Of a DNA stretch of 64,000 bases, positions 8,974 to 17,191 are shown piece after piece. A model generated the notes under the pieces. It worked only from the letters and a program-made list of their open reading frames with translations. It was not told the DNA's origin and did not search any database. Made by a program: the position numbers and the translations under genes. Positions within the stretch are counted from its first letter, which is position 1. The number at the start of each line of letters is the position of its first letter. Origin of the DNA: Oscillospiraceae bacterium. Lineage in GTDB: Bacteria > Bacillota > Clostridia > Oscillospirales > CAG-272. The stretch is from assembly GCA_015064735.1 (NCBI GenBank), contig SVRP01000004.1:76800-140799 (forward strand), given 5' to 3'.

Positions 8974-10023
8974 ATGAACGGCTCGTCGCATTTTGCGGCG
9001 CTAAATAGCGGAAAAGGATTTATAAGCTATTACCATAAAGTGTTCGGATCATCCGAAATAAAAAGAAGATACATAATAAAGGGCGGACCGGGAACGGGAA
9101 AAAGCAGTCTTATGCGAAAAATTGCCGAGTCCGCCGAAAAAGAAGGAAAGAGCGTAGAATATATTCAATGCTCATCCGATCCGTCGTCTCTTGACGGAAT
9201 AATAATCAACGAAAATACTGCGGTTCTTGACGGTACAGCACCTCACGTATATGAGCCCGAAACTGCGGGTGCGAGAGACGAGATAATAAATCTCGGACAG
9301 TTCTGGGATTCGGATAGACTGTATAAATCCTATAACGAGATAGCCGCCCTGTCTGCCCTGAAATCGGGAGCATATACGAAAGCCTACAAGTTTTTGTCCG
9401 CCGCCATGAACGTAGAGCAGATAAACAGGGAAATGGCATACTCGTGTCTTTTGCGTGCTAAAATGAGAAATACGGTTGCAAGAATAATGCGCGCGGTAAA
9501 GGATGGAGAGGGTTTTTCTGTAAAATACAGATTTATAAACGCAATAGGTATGAGCGGAAGCGTCCGTCTTGACAGCTATGAAAAAAATGCCAAATCCGTT
9601 TATGCGGTTTATGATTTTTACGGACTTGGGGGAGAGCTTCTTAGGGAGGTCGTTGATATGGCGGCAGATAAAAAGCTGGAAATTACGGTTTCTTATTCTC
9701 CCTTAATACCCGATCTTCCGGATGCGGTAATGCTCAACGAAACAAAGACTGTATTTATTGTTACCGACGGAGACTACGAGGATGGCTGGCACAAAATTAA
9801 TATGAAACGCTTTGCCGATGCAGAGAAAATCAACCTAATAAGAGGGGAATACCGGAGCAATCAGAGGATAAAGGATGCTCTTGTGCTTTCTGCCGAGGAG
9901 CGCCTCTCGGATGCGGGAAGATATCATTTCGAGCTTGAAAAGATATATACATCCTGTATGGATTTTGACTCTATGATCGTTTATACCGAAAAACTGTGCC
10001 AACGAATAATTGAAAAAGCGTAG
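8974..10023 (+). CDS. PRK06851-family P-loop ATPase of unknown role
   Basis: About 349 aa. A Walker A, GGPGTGKSSLM, sits near residue 36, followed by the family signatures CSSDPSSLDG and LDGTAPHVYEP and the EIINLGQFWD segment. These mark the PRK06851 ATPase family of Clostridia. Members usually carry two P-loop halves; here the second half (FINAIGMSGSVRLD...) has lost a recognisable GxxxxGKS. The start at 8974 has AAAGGA at good spacing and matches the family N-terminus; a GTG at 8941 with its own GGAG is the alternative. It is about 70 bases after spoIIIAH in the same direction and could be read with that operon. The biochemical role is unknown. Confidence 0.82.
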   Translation: MNGSSHFAALNSGKGFISYYHKVFGSSEIKRRYIIKGGPGTGKSSLMRKIAESAEKEGKSVEYIQCSSDPSSLDGIIINENTAVLDGTAPHVYEPETAGARDEIINLGQFWDSDRLYKSYNEIAALSALKSGAYTKAYKFLSAAMNVEQINREMAYSCLLRAKMRNTVARIMRAVKDGEGFSVKYRFINAIGMSGSVRLDSYEKNAKSVYAVYDFYGLGGELLREVVDMAADKKLEITVSYSPLIPDLPDAVMLNETKTVFIVTDGDYEDGWHKINMKRFADAEKINLIRGEYRSNQRIKDALVLSAEERLSDAGRYHFELEKIYTSCMDFDSMIVYTEKLCQRIIEKA

Positions 10024-10030
10024 AAAAGAT

Positions 10031-10072
10031 AAAGGGAGCTGTCTCAAACTTTCATTTGAGACAGCTCCCTTT
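10031..10072. terminator. Bidirectional terminator with perfect 18-bp arms
   Basis: AAAGGGAGCTGTCTCAAA (10031-10048) and its exact complement (10055-10072) enclose a 6-base loop. It serves the ATPase gene ending at 10023 and, from the other side, the minus gene ending at 10087. The stem shares CTGTCTCAAA with the hairpin at 1915-1947. Confidence 0.85.
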
Positions 10073-10086
10073 TGCTTTTATCATTG

Positions 10087-10449
10087 CTATTTGGTTATCT
10101 CCGCGCCGAAGGGGAAGAGGGCAAGCTTCATAATTTTGAAGCAGAAGATTCCCTTGGGGATTCCTATAATCGTTATGCAATGCAAAATTCCAAGTCCGAG
10201 GTAGACGATTGCTGTTGCAAGACCAAACAGAATGAACCAGATAAAATTAGCAATGGGGTGCTTGCTTGCGTGGAGCTTTACCTTTTTTCCAAATGGGAAA
10301 AGGGATATTCTTGCTACCTTGAAGCATTGAATACCGAATGGAATACCCACGATTGTAATACAGAGAACAAGTCCGAGGAAAAACCACAAAAGCGCAAGAA
10401 TTAATCCTCCGAAAATGAACCAAATAAGATTTGAAATGAATTTGAGCAT
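10087..10449 (-). CDS. YccF-domain (DUF307) membrane protein
   Basis: 120 aa with two copies of a conserved repeat: a hydrophobic stretch, then GIPFGIQCFKVARISLFPFG (residues ~37-56) and GIPKGIFCFKIMKLALFPFG (residues ~93-112). This internal duplication and the FPFG ends are the hallmark of YccF. These are small polytopic inner-membrane proteins of unknown function. AAAGGAG precedes the ATG at 10449. It lies 36 bases downstream of the DeoR gene on the same strand, with no obvious terminator between, so the two may be co-transcribed. Confidence 0.9.
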   Translation of the reverse strand: MLKFISNLIWFIFGGLILALLWFFLGLVLCITIVGIPFGIQCFKVARISLFPFGKKVKLHASKHPIANFIWFILFGLATAIVYLGLGILHCITIIGIPKGIFCFKIMKLALFPFGAEITK

Positions 10450-10485
10450 TTTAATTCTCCTTTTATAAAGATATTTTTGGGTTTT

Positions 10486-11211
10486 TTAAATAATTTCATT
10501 CGCCCATGGCAGATTTCTGTCGCATATTACCTCGGTTATATGCTCCTTATTGCAAAGGACGAACATTTTTTGCACGCCGATCTTCGATGAGTCGCAGAGA
10601 AAATACTGCCGTTTTGAGTGAGCTATCATTACCCGTCTCAGTGAGCTTTCATCCTCCGAAGCGTCGCTGATAATTCCGTCCTCTGTTATTCCTTGGCTTG
10701 AAAAGAAAAGCAGGTCTGCGGAGATACCCTTTAAATAATTTTCGGCGGCGGGGCCAATAAAAGCGTGATTGTCAGCCGAATACGTACCTCCGGTGCAATA
10801 AAGCTTAATATTGGTATTCTGACACTCTGAAAAAATACGGAGATTATTGGTTATAATTTTTACGTCGTGAAGATGTCCTATATGCTTTATTATACGTCGG
10901 ACCGTACTTGACGCGTCCATTATTACCGTGTCTCCGTCGTGTATCATATCAGCGGCTCTTCTTGCAAGCTCATCCTTAACACCCGAATGGTCGGAATCAC
11001 GGAGATTTACGGGAACAACACCGTTCTGATACTTAGACAAGATAACTCCGCCATATATTTTTTTTACAAAGCCCTGGGCTTCAAGGGTCTCTATATCGCG
11101 CCTTATTGATGCTTCGCTTGAAAACAGAGCCTCGGATAGCTCACGCACTGTGGCGCTTTGCTTTTTTTCAAGATATTCTATTATTTTTTGCTGTCGGTCG
11201 TAGCGTATCAT
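10486..11211 (-). CDS. DeoR-family transcriptional regulator
   Basis: 241 aa. An N-terminal DeoR helix-turn-helix (residues ~5-55, RQQKIIEYLEKK and FVKKIYGGV) is followed by the DeoRC sugar-phosphate-sensing domain, with VIMDASSTVRRIIKHI near residue 95, TGGTYSADNHAFIGP near 140-155 and FLCDSSKIG near the C-terminus. DeoR regulators usually repress sugar or polyol genes and are released by a phosphorylated sugar. It is divergent from a GpsA-like dehydrogenase (start 11431), and the 219 bases between them are full of TGAAA/TTTCA repeats, so that gene is the likely target along with the regulator itself. Confidence 0.92.
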   Translation of the reverse strand: MIRYDRQQKIIEYLEKKQSATVRELSEALFSSEASIRRDIETLEAQGFVKKIYGGVILSKYQNGVVPVNLRDSDHSGVKDELARRAADMIHDGDTVIMDASSTVRRIIKHIGHLHDVKIITNNLRIFSECQNTNIKLYCTGGTYSADNHAFIGPAAENYLKGISADLLFFSSQGITEDGIISDASEDESSLRRVMIAHSKRQYFLCDSSKIGVQKMFVLCNKEHITEVICDRNLPWANEII

Positions 11212-11296
11212 ATTCTACCTCATTGTGAAAAACTTTGAAATAATTTGAAAAAGTTACACCATGAAACTGAAAAGCTTTCATTTTTAACAATAACTA

Positions 11297-11325
11297 TTGA
11301 CAAGGAATATTCTTTGTTGTATAAT
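11297..11325 (+). promoter_or_regulatory. Exact-consensus sigma-A promoter of the GpsA-like gene
   Basis: TTGACA (11297-11302), 17 bases, TATAAT (11320-11325). The predicted start near 11332 gives a leader of about 100 bases that contains the inverted repeat described next. Confidence 0.9.
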
Positions 11326-11334
11326 GATTTTTGG

Positions 11335-11394
11335 TTGAAAGCTTATGTGTATTCATATTTTATCACAGCTTTCAAACTTTTTCAAGGTTTTTCA
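11335..11394. promoter_or_regulatory. Candidate DeoR operator region
   Basis: Inverted repeat TTGAAAGCT (11335-11343) / AGCTTTCAA (11367-11375) just downstream of the promoter, followed by two direct TTTTTCAA copies at about 11378-11395. Similar GAAAA/TTTGAAA blocks and TGAAAAGCTTTCA (11268-11280) lie on the regulator side. Their position over the early transcribed region suits a repressor; the assignment to the adjacent DeoR protein is inference. Confidence 0.5.
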
Positions 11395-11430
11395 AAAATA
11401 AATTAAAAATAAAAAAGGAGAAAACGAAAA

Positions 11431-12477
11431 ATGGCAATTGTTACTATCATCGGAGCAAGTATGATGGGTTCTGCTCTCGCATTCCCCGCAAGAGAAAACG
11501 GACATGAGGTTCGCTTGGTTGGTACTCACCTTGACCGTGAGATCATCGACGTAAGCCGCGCAACAGGCCGTCATCCCAAGTTCACAAAGGATTTTCCCGC
11601 AGGCGTTAAGTACTATCAGGTAGAAGAGATGGAGAGTGCAATTGCAGGCTCCGACATGATCATCGGCGGCGTAAGCAGCTTCGGTGTTGATTGGTTCGGC
11701 GACGTTGTTCTCCCCAAGATTCCCGACGAGATCCCCGTGCTCAGTGTTACCAAGGGACTTTGGGATACTCCCGAAGGAAAGCTCCTTACATATCCCGACG
11801 TATGGCAGAAGAAGCTTGATGAGCTTGGAAAGAAGCTTGAGCTCAACGCTATCGGCGGTCCTTGTACCAGCTACGAGCTTGTTGCTCACGACCAGACTGA
11901 GGTTGCATTCTGCGGACGCAACATGGAGACCCTCAGAAAGTTCAAGTCCATCATGGCTACCGACTACTATCACATCAGCCTTTCCACCGACGTAACAGGA
12001 ATTGAGAGCGCAGTTGCTCTTAAGAACGGATACGCACTTGGAATCGCTCTTACAATAGGTCTTAACCAGAAGGCATTCGGAATTGACAGTGAGCTTCACT
12101 TCAATTCTCAGGCCGCTATCTTCGGACAGGCAGTTAAGGAGATGTCCAGACTTCTCGACTACCAGGGCGCAGGCACTCTTGAAAACCTCTGCGTTGGTGC
12201 CGGCGACCTTTACGTTACCGTTTACGGCGGAAGAACCCGTCTCGTTGGTATTCTTCTCGGACGCGGTCTCAACATTGACGAGGCTAAGGCAGAGCTTAAC
12301 GGTGTAACCCTTGAGTCTCTCGTAGTTGCCGTTCGTGTTGCAAGAGCCGTTAAGGTTGCCGCAACAAAGGGCATTCTCGACGTTAAGGATTTCCCCCTTC
12401 TTATGCACGTTGATGAGATCATCACCGACAAGAAGGAAGTTAATATTCCTTGGGAAAGCTTCACCTTTGAGGTTTGA
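11431..12477 (+). CDS. GpsA-like NAD(P)-dependent glycerol-3-phosphate dehydrogenase family protein
   Basis: 348 aa. The N-terminus MAIVTIIGASMMGSA is a Rossmann dinucleotide site, SVTKGL near residue 109 and the conserved lysine in ALKNGYALG near residue 190 follow GpsA, and GAGDLYVTVYGGRTRL near 255 is a GpsA hallmark. The substrate-loop segment reads NAIGGPCTSYELVAHDQ rather than the usual SGPSFAKE, so it is a divergent paralogue. Its dedicated DeoR regulator suggests catabolism of a specific sugar or polyol phosphate rather than phospholipid synthesis. It has a strong GGAG site and an exact-consensus promoter. I give no gene symbol because the substrate is not clear. Confidence 0.85.
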   Translation: MAIVTIIGASMMGSALAFPARENGHEVRLVGTHLDREIIDVSRATGRHPKFTKDFPAGVKYYQVEEMESAIAGSDMIIGGVSSFGVDWFGDVVLPKIPDEIPVLSVTKGLWDTPEGKLLTYPDVWQKKLDELGKKLELNAIGGPCTSYELVAHDQTEVAFCGRNMETLRKFKSIMATDYYHISLSTDVTGIESAVALKNGYALGIALTIGLNQKAFGIDSELHFNSQAAIFGQAVKEMSRLLDYQGAGTLENLCVGAGDLYVTVYGGRTRLVGILLGRGLNIDEAKAELNGVTLESLVVAVRVARAVKVAATKGILDVKDFPLLMHVDEIITDKKEVNIPWESFTFEV

Positions 12478-12499
12478 TAAAAGCAAAGAAAAACGGCTG

Positions 12500-13012
12500 T
12501 TTAGGGGCGTACACTAAAGGACAACCTTACAAGAATACGGTATATCTCGTAAGAGGTATGCCGTATTTTGCGTTTGTGGACATAAATGCAGTGCTTCGTA
12601 TGTCTTAATTAAAGACATAAACCCTTAAAATTATAGGAAACTCGATAGGGGCGAACGGTGTTCGCCTCGCAGAATACTCATACGGTTTGCGTGTTAATTT
12701 AAGCCTTCCCCAGTGGGGGAAGGGGGACCGCGATAGCGGTGGATGAGGTGTAAGAAAACGCCACACAAACTCCTCATCCGTCAGCCTTCGGCTGCCACCT
12801 TCTCCCACAGGAGAAGGCTTTTTTGTACCTCCCGGAAGGTAATTGAATAGGCCTTTGATATGTTAATGTCAAAAGTGCCTTTTGCGCTGCTTTTTGCAAA
12901 ATTGCGGTAGGGGAGACCCCTCCCCTACGGTGATAGAATATTATTTGTCTGTAGGGGAGGCGTTTCGCCTCCCGTTTGTTGTCTTTAATTAAATCAGTAC
13001 TTGTCAGGAAAA
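12500..13012 (+). repeat. Composite intergenic repeat, copy 1
   Basis: About 510 bases that align collinearly, in opposite orientation, with 41779-42184. Shared landmarks in order: TTTAGGGGYGTACWCTAAAG, the palindromic ACGGTATATCTCG/GAGGTATGCCGTAT hairpin, TTAATTAAAGAC, GCCTTCCCCAGTGGGGGAAG, ACCGCGATAGCGGTGGATG, CTCATCCGTCAGCC, CACCTTCTCC, GTCAAAAGTGCC, and TTAATTAA with CTTGTCA. This copy also holds two short insertions absent from the other: one around 12645-12670 and a GTAGGGGAG/CTCCCCTAC hairpin pair around 12906-12975. The central block resembles an intergenic repeat I know from many gut Clostridia. Short open frames inside it are not genes. Confidence 0.85.
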
Positions 13013-13193
13013 TTGACAAGGCATAGATGAATATAAAAAGGTCTTGTGCAAAGGGAGCTGACGCCGAAGGCGGCTGAGGGATTGATATATGGAAAGTCTA
13101 ACCTTTTACAATCCTTCCGTTATGGCAAGCCATGCCACCTCGGCTTTTTTCTTCCTCTTGGAAAGTAATTAGATGCAATTTCACTAAATAATA
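13013..13193. other. Non-coding spacer with a second short repeat motif
   Basis: Between the composite repeat and the next promoter. It contains GGGAGCTGACGCCGAAGG...CGGCTGAGGGATTG (about 13051-13084), a GC-rich hairpin of a type also scattered in gut Clostridia, then AT-rich DNA. I see no gene here. Confidence 0.5.
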
Positions 13194-13222
13194 TTTACAA
13201 GCTACAAATTTTGTGATATAAT
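13194..13222 (+). promoter_or_regulatory. Sigma-A promoter of the structured leader
   Basis: TTTACA (13194-13199), 17 bases, exact TATAAT (13217-13222). The predicted start, about 7 bases on, is G13229, the very first base of the leader's closing stem. Confidence 0.8.
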
Positions 13223-13228
13223 AATTGT

Positions 13229-13440
13229 GCCAAACAATCTTAATATTCATAGTTATAGGTCTTTTTCTTGTTATGGGATAACTATAGCTTTTTTCGCTAT
13301 ACAATTAAGCAAACTCGTTTTGGTAAAAACGCTACTCCTGCTTGATTGTATAGAGAACCTATGCTATGAAGAGATTGTTTGGCGACAATTGGAGTTGGCG
13401 TTTTTCGGTGCGGTAACTCCGGTTGCCGCACTTTTATTTT
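13229..13440 (+). ncRNA. Candidate structured RNA: leader/attenuator or small RNA, family not recognised
   Basis: A long closing stem pairs GCCAAACAATCT (13229-13240) with AGATTGTTTGGC (13372-13383), continues as TTCATAG/CTATGAA (13246-13252/13364-13370) and ATAGGT/ACCTAT (13255-13260/13357-13362). A 14-bp inner stem pairs 13297-13310 with 13340-13353 (one G-U) and is capped by CGTTTT/AAAACG (from 13316). The asymmetric 5' bulge holds GTTAT-GGG-ATAAC (13270-13282). After a 24-base linker comes an intrinsic terminator (13408-13440), then the ribosome site of the next gene. This could be a riboswitch-type attenuator or a free ~210-nt RNA; the rod with an internal bubble is loosely 6S-like. No ligand or family can be named from sequence alone. 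Confidence 0.7.
13408..13440 (+). terminator. Intrinsic terminator inside the leader
   Basis: GTGCGGTAAC (13408-13417) pairs with GTTGCCGCAC (13422-13431), 10 bp with one G-U and a TCCG loop, followed by TTTTATTTTAT. It ends only 7 bases before the TAGGAGG of the next gene, the arrangement of a transcription attenuator. Confidence 0.85.
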
Positions 13441-13461
13441 ATCTTTTAGGAGGATATTCTT

Positions 13462-13875
13462 ATGAAAAAAACACTTTCAGTCGTTGGATTGATTATCGGC
13501 ATTTCTTTTGTGGTGGTGGGCATTTTATCGGTATCTGGAGCTTTAGGGGGAAAGACATCTTCTCCATCAAGTGCTCCATATAGCTATGATTCAGGCTATG
13601 CTACTTTTGGAGCGGATTACTACAACTATTCAGTTAACAATTCCGCAGAAGCAGCAAGTGCAGCAAGAACGGCAGCTTATAACATTGGACATGTTTCCCA
13701 TTTCCTTTTAACTTTCTTCGGACTATCTTCTATACTGTTCGGACTGATGGTGATGTGTGGATTTGGCATAGTACTTTCTTCTTGCACCAAAAAGAACGAG
13801 AAAAACATCGTGGGTAGCGAAACAAAAATTGCTACAGAGAACACAGATTCAACCGATGAAGCATCTGTAAAATAA
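13462..13875 (+). CDS. Small two-TM protein of unknown function
   Basis: 137 aa. A transmembrane segment at residues ~5-28 (VVGLIIGISFVVVGILSV), a Ser/Tyr/Ala-rich loop of about 45 residues, and a second at ~80-105 (FLLTFFGLSSILFGLMVM) ending in a CGFGIVLSSC cysteine pair, then a charged tail with Lys, Glu and Asp. I recognise no family. TTAGGAGG lies 8 bases before the ATG. The gene sits directly downstream of the structured leader with its terminator, so its expression is probably conditional. A classic terminator follows at 13950. An overlapping frame at 13227-13583 is rejected because it runs through the RNA stem and shares no ribosome site. Confidence 0.75.
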   Translation: MKKTLSVVGLIIGISFVVVGILSVSGALGGKTSSPSSAPYSYDSGYATFGADYYNYSVNNSAEAASAARTAAYNIGHVSHFLLTFFGLSSILFGLMVMCGFGIVLSSCTKKNEKNIVGSETKIATENTDSTDEASVK

Positions 13876-13949
13876 AAAATCAAAACTATTTGACCTTTTA
13901 TTATATTAAACCATATCGTAGACCGAAATATCGGTGTGGCATAAAATGA

Positions 13950-13979
13950 GCGAGCTGAATTTTGTTCAGCTCGCTTTTT
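13950..13979 (+). terminator. Intrinsic terminator of the two-TM protein gene
   Basis: GCGAGCTGAA (13950-13959) and TTCAGCTCGC (13965-13974) form a 10-bp stem with a 5-base loop, followed by TTTTT. Confidence 0.9.
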
Positions 13980-14010
13980 CAATATAGGCTATTCAAAAAC
14001 TGTCCTTCGG

Positions 14011-14041
14011 AACACGGCACATTGAAAGCAGCCGTGTTTTT
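14011..14041. terminator. Hairpin at the 3' end of valS
   Basis: AACACGGC (14011-14018) and GCCGTGTT (14031-14038) lie just past the valS stop. The T-run is on the plus side, so as a valS terminator it would be weak. The adjacent TTCAAAAACTGTCCTT (13992-14007) also occurs inverted at 41700-41715 beside the second repeat copy. Confidence 0.4.
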
Positions 14042-16686
14042 TATTTCATTTTTGCAAGAGCGGACTTAACGCCCTCAAGATTTTCCTTGTATTTCTCAAG
14101 CTTTGCCTTTTCGCCTTCGACTACTGCGGCGGGAGCCTTTGCTACGAATCCCGCGTTGGAAAGCTTCTTATCAAGACGGTCGATCTCACCGAGAAGCTTC
14201 TTTTCTTCAGCCTCAAGTCTTGCGATTTCCTTTTCGGTATCAACGATATCCGAAAGGGGAAGGAAGATTGTTGCGGAGTCGGTGATTATCTGTACTGCGT
14301 CGTCTGCGGAGATAACACCCTCAAAGCTGTCAGCAATCTCAACCTCAGATGCCGAAGCAAGTCTTTGGAAGAATACAGCCGTGCTTTCGTTAAAGGAGTC
14401 GGTGTACTTGGTTGCAATATAAACCTTTGCCTTGCGGGAGGGAACTACGTTCATTTCGTTTCTGCGTGCACGGATAGCCTTTATCGCTGTGATCACTCTG
14501 TTCATCTTCTCCGCATCAGCCTCAAAAACAAGTGCCTCGTCAAACTTGGGGTAAGAGGATATCATGATGCTTTCATCGGAGTGGGGAAGAGACTGATAGA
14601 TTTCCTCTGTAATAAAGGGAATGAAGGGGTGGAGAAGCTTGAGTGTTCCCGTAAGCACAAAGCCGAGAACGTTCTGGGCTACCTTGTTACCCTCGGATTC
14701 CTTATCGTTGAGACGCGCCTTGGTAAGCTCAATATACCAGTCGCAGAATATATCCCAGGTAAAGTCGTAAATAGAAGCAAGGGCAACGCCAACCTCGTAT
14801 TTGTCAAGAGCGGCAGTTACGTTTGCTGTGAGCTTGTTGAATTCGTTGAGTATCCACTTGTCCTCGGAAGCAAGCTCGTTCTCTGCGGGAAGCTTGATCT
14901 CGTCAATAGTAAGATTCATACGAACGAATCTTGAAGCGTTCCAAAGCTTGTTAGCGAAGTTTCTTGCTGCCTCGATCTTTTCATCGGAGAAACGCATATC
15001 GTTTCCGGGGGAGTTACCCGTAGCCAAAGCGTAGCGGAGAGCGTCTGCTCCGTACTTGCTGATTATCTCAAGAGGATCTATTCCGTTTCCGAGAGACTTG
15101 GACATCTTTCTGCCCTGAGCATCACGGACGAGACCGTGTATAAATACGGTGCTGAAGGGCTCCTTATCCATATGCTCAAGGCCCGAGAATATCATTCTCG
15201 CAACCCAGAAGAATATGATGTCGTATCCCGTAACGAGTGCGCTTGTGGGATAGTACTTCTTAAGCTCTTCGGTATTGTCGGGCCAACCCATGGTCGAGAA
15301 GGGCCACAGGGCAGAGGAGAACCATGTGTCAAGTACGTCGTTTTCCTGACGAACCTTTGATCCGCACTTGGGACATACGTCGATGTCTGTTTTGGACACG
15401 GTCATTTCACCGCAAGCATCACAGTAGAATGCGGGAATTCTGTGCCCCCACCAAAGTTGACGGGAAATACACCAGTCGTGTACGTTTTCCATCCAGTTTA
15501 CGTAGGTTTTGCTGAAGCGCTCGGGAACGAATTTAACTCTGCCGTCTCTTACAACGTCGAGAGCGGGACCTGCCAAGGGCTCCATCTTAACGAACCACTG
15601 ATTGGAGGTTATAGGTTCAACGGTGGTTCCGCAGCGGTAGCATGCGCCTACGTTGTGTGCGTGGGGAACTGTCTTTATGAGAAGCCCCGCTGCTTCAAGA
15701 TCAGCAACGAGAGCCTTGCGGCACTCATATCTGTCCATGCCCTCATACTTGCCTGCATGAGCATTCATGGTCGCGTCGTCGTTCATGACCTTTATCTGCT
15801 CAAGGTTGTGTCTCTGACCTACAAGGAAGTCGTTGGGGTCGTGAGCGGGAGTGATCTTAACACAGCCCGTTCCGAATCCTATCTCAACGTAATCGTCCGC
15901 AATAACGGGAATCTCTCTGTTTACTATGGGGAGAATAAGTGTCTTGCCGATAAGGTGCTTTGTAGCTTCATCCTCGGGGTTAACGGCAACGGCAGTATCA
16001 CCGAACATTGTTTCGGGACGGGTCGTAGCAACCTCAACGTAGCCATCCTCACCCTTTATGGGGTACTTTATGTGCCAGAAAAAGCCTTCCTGCTCGGAAT
16101 ATTCAACCTCAGCGTCAGAGAGAGCAGTGATACAGTGAGGACACCAGTTGATTATACGGTTTCCTCTGTAGATAAGTCCCTTGTCGTAAAGATTAACAAA
16201 AACCTCACGGACAGCGCGGGAGCAACCCTCGTCCATGGTGAAGCGTTCTCTTGTCCAGTCGCAGGATGCGCCGAGCTTCTTGAGCTGGCTTATAATGCGG
16301 CTGCCGTACTGATGCTTCCAATCCCATACTCTCTCAAGGAATTTTTCTCTGCCGAGATCGTACCTTGTAAGTCCTTCGTTAACACGAAGCTGTTCCTCAA
16401 CCTTTATCTGAGTAGCAATTCCCGCATGGTCTGTTCCGGGTACCCAAAGGGTATTGAAGCCCTGCATTCTTTTGTAACGTACGAGAATATCCTGGAGGGT
16501 CTCGTCGAGGGCATGTCCCATGTGGAGCTGTCCCGTTACGTTTGGGGGCGGGATAACGATAGAAAATGCGGGAGCGGGATTCTTTACGTCGGGCGTAAAA
16601 TATCCTTTATCACACCAATTCTGATAGATTCTGTCCTCAAATTCCGAAGGGGAATATACCTTCGGCAGTTCGTTGTAAGAGTTCAT
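14041..16686 (-). CDS. valS: Valyl-tRNA synthetase
   Basis: 881 aa, the normal length. It charges tRNA-Val with valine in the cytoplasm. The class I signature HIGH appears as HMGH near residue 57 ([13 protein letters not shown]) and the KMSKS loop near residue 527 ([11 protein letters not shown]). The editing domain lies between, and the C-terminal ~65 residues are the coiled-coil arm typical of ValRS (Glu/Lys/Leu-rich). A zinc-type CDACGEM...CPKCGSK pair is present near residues 425-445. A T-box leader and an exact-consensus promoter precede it, so transcription should depend on uncharged tRNA-Val. Confidence 0.98.
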   Translation of the reverse strand: MNSYNELPKVYSPSEFEDRIYQNWCDKGYFTPDVKNPAPAFSIVIPPPNVTGQLHMGHALDETLQDILVRYKRMQGFNTLWVPGTDHAGIATQIKVEEQLRVNEGLTRYDLGREKFLERVWDWKHQYGSRIISQLKKLGASCDWTRERFTMDEGCSRAVREVFVNLYDKGLIYRGNRIINWCPHCITALSDAEVEYSEQEGFFWHIKYPIKGEDGYVEVATTRPETMFGDTAVAVNPEDEATKHLIGKTLILPIVNREIPVIADDYVEIGFGTGCVKITPAHDPNDFLVGQRHNLEQIKVMNDDATMNAHAGKYEGMDRYECRKALVADLEAAGLLIKTVPHAHNVGACYRCGTTVEPITSNQWFVKMEPLAGPALDVVRDGRVKFVPERFSKTYVNWMENVHDWCISRQLWWGHRIPAFYCDACGEMTVSKTDIDVCPKCGSKVRQENDVLDTWFSSALWPFSTMGWPDNTEELKKYYPTSALVTGYDIIFFWVARMIFSGLEHMDKEPFSTVFIHGLVRDAQGRKMSKSLGNGIDPLEIISKYGADALRYALATGNSPGNDMRFSDEKIEAARNFANKLWNASRFVRMNLTIDEIKLPAENELASEDKWILNEFNKLTANVTAALDKYEVGVALASIYDFTWDIFCDWYIELTKARLNDKESEGNKVAQNVLGFVLTGTLKLLHPFIPFITEEIYQSLPHSDESIMISSYPKFDEALVFEADAEKMNRVITAIKAIRARRNEMNVVPSRKAKVYIATKYTDSFNESTAVFFQRLASASEVEIADSFEGVISADDAVQIITDSATIFLPLSDIVDTEKEIARLEAEEKKLLGEIDRLDKKLSNAGFVAKAPAAVVEGEKAKLEKYKENLEGVKSALAKMK

Positions 16687-16704
16687 TTGTTTCCTCCGTA
16701 TATG

Positions 16705-16965
16705 AATAATATTTTTTACAAAAAGAAAAAGCCCCCGTCCGTATCAGGACGTGGAGCACGCGGTACCACCTGATTTTGCATAGAGAAAGATATCCCCATA
16801 CACACTCAAAGCCGATAACGGTGGCAACCGTTGCGGACTACTGAAAACTTCACCCGCAAGGCTCAGAGGCGACTTCACTCTTCTCCAACACGGACTCGCA
16901 CCCACCGTCCGTTCTCTGTGCTTGGCAAAAAGAATTACTACTCCTCGTCGAAGCCTGTTTATATC
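16705..16965 (-). promoter_or_regulatory. T-box leader of valS
   Basis: On the minus strand the conserved T-box AGGTGGTACCGCG is at 16759-16771, followed by a terminator stem (about 16721-16757; GCTCCACGTCC against GGACGGGGGC, then TTTTTCTTTTT). The 5' part contains stem I with GAGTAGTAATTC at about 16933-16945, which offers GUA, a valine codon, as the likely specifier. The antiterminator forms when the acceptor end of uncharged tRNA-Val pairs with the T-box bulge. The family call is strong; the exact specifier is inferred. Confidence 0.93.
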
Positions 16966-16971
16966 GGATAG

Positions 16972-17000
16972 ATTATACCACAAGAGCGGAATATTGTCAA
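16972..17000 (-). promoter_or_regulatory. Exact-consensus sigma-A promoter of the valS T-box
   Basis: Minus strand: TTGACA (16995-17000), 17 bases, TATAAT (16972-16977). Transcription would start near 16965, at the head of the T-box. Confidence 0.92.
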
Positions 17001-17113
17001 TACGGAATTTGAAATATTTATGTCCAAATATTCAAAAAGGCGATTTATGTATTCAAATTTTCATTTCATTTAGCTTTTGACAATATTGTGTTAAAAAAAA
17101 GCAAAAAGGCTTA

Positions 17114-17142
17114 TTGACATGCGTTTTTATTTGTTATATAAT
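17114..17142 (+). promoter_or_regulatory. Exact-consensus sigma-A promoter of the TIM-barrel gene
   Basis: TTGACA (17114-17119), 17 bases, TATAAT (17137-17142), about 50 bases upstream of the start codon at 17192. Its position also rules out any coding start at 17114. Confidence 0.9.
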
Positions 17143-17191
17143 ACAGCATATAGAACATAAATGTCTCTCAACATTTTTAGGAGGTTTTATT

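Noticed and set aside
11392-12486. 364-codon minus-strand frame over the GpsA-like gene
   Set aside because: Shadow; the plus gene has a promoter, a ribosome site and family motifs.
13227-13583. 118-codon frame through the structured leader and into the two-TM gene
   Set aside because: It starts before the predicted transcription start, runs through RNA stems and the terminator, and has no ribosome site.
15442-16773. 443-codon plus-strand frame over valS and its T-box
   Set aside because: It crosses the T-box terminator and lies opposite a textbook ValRS; no domain is recognisable.
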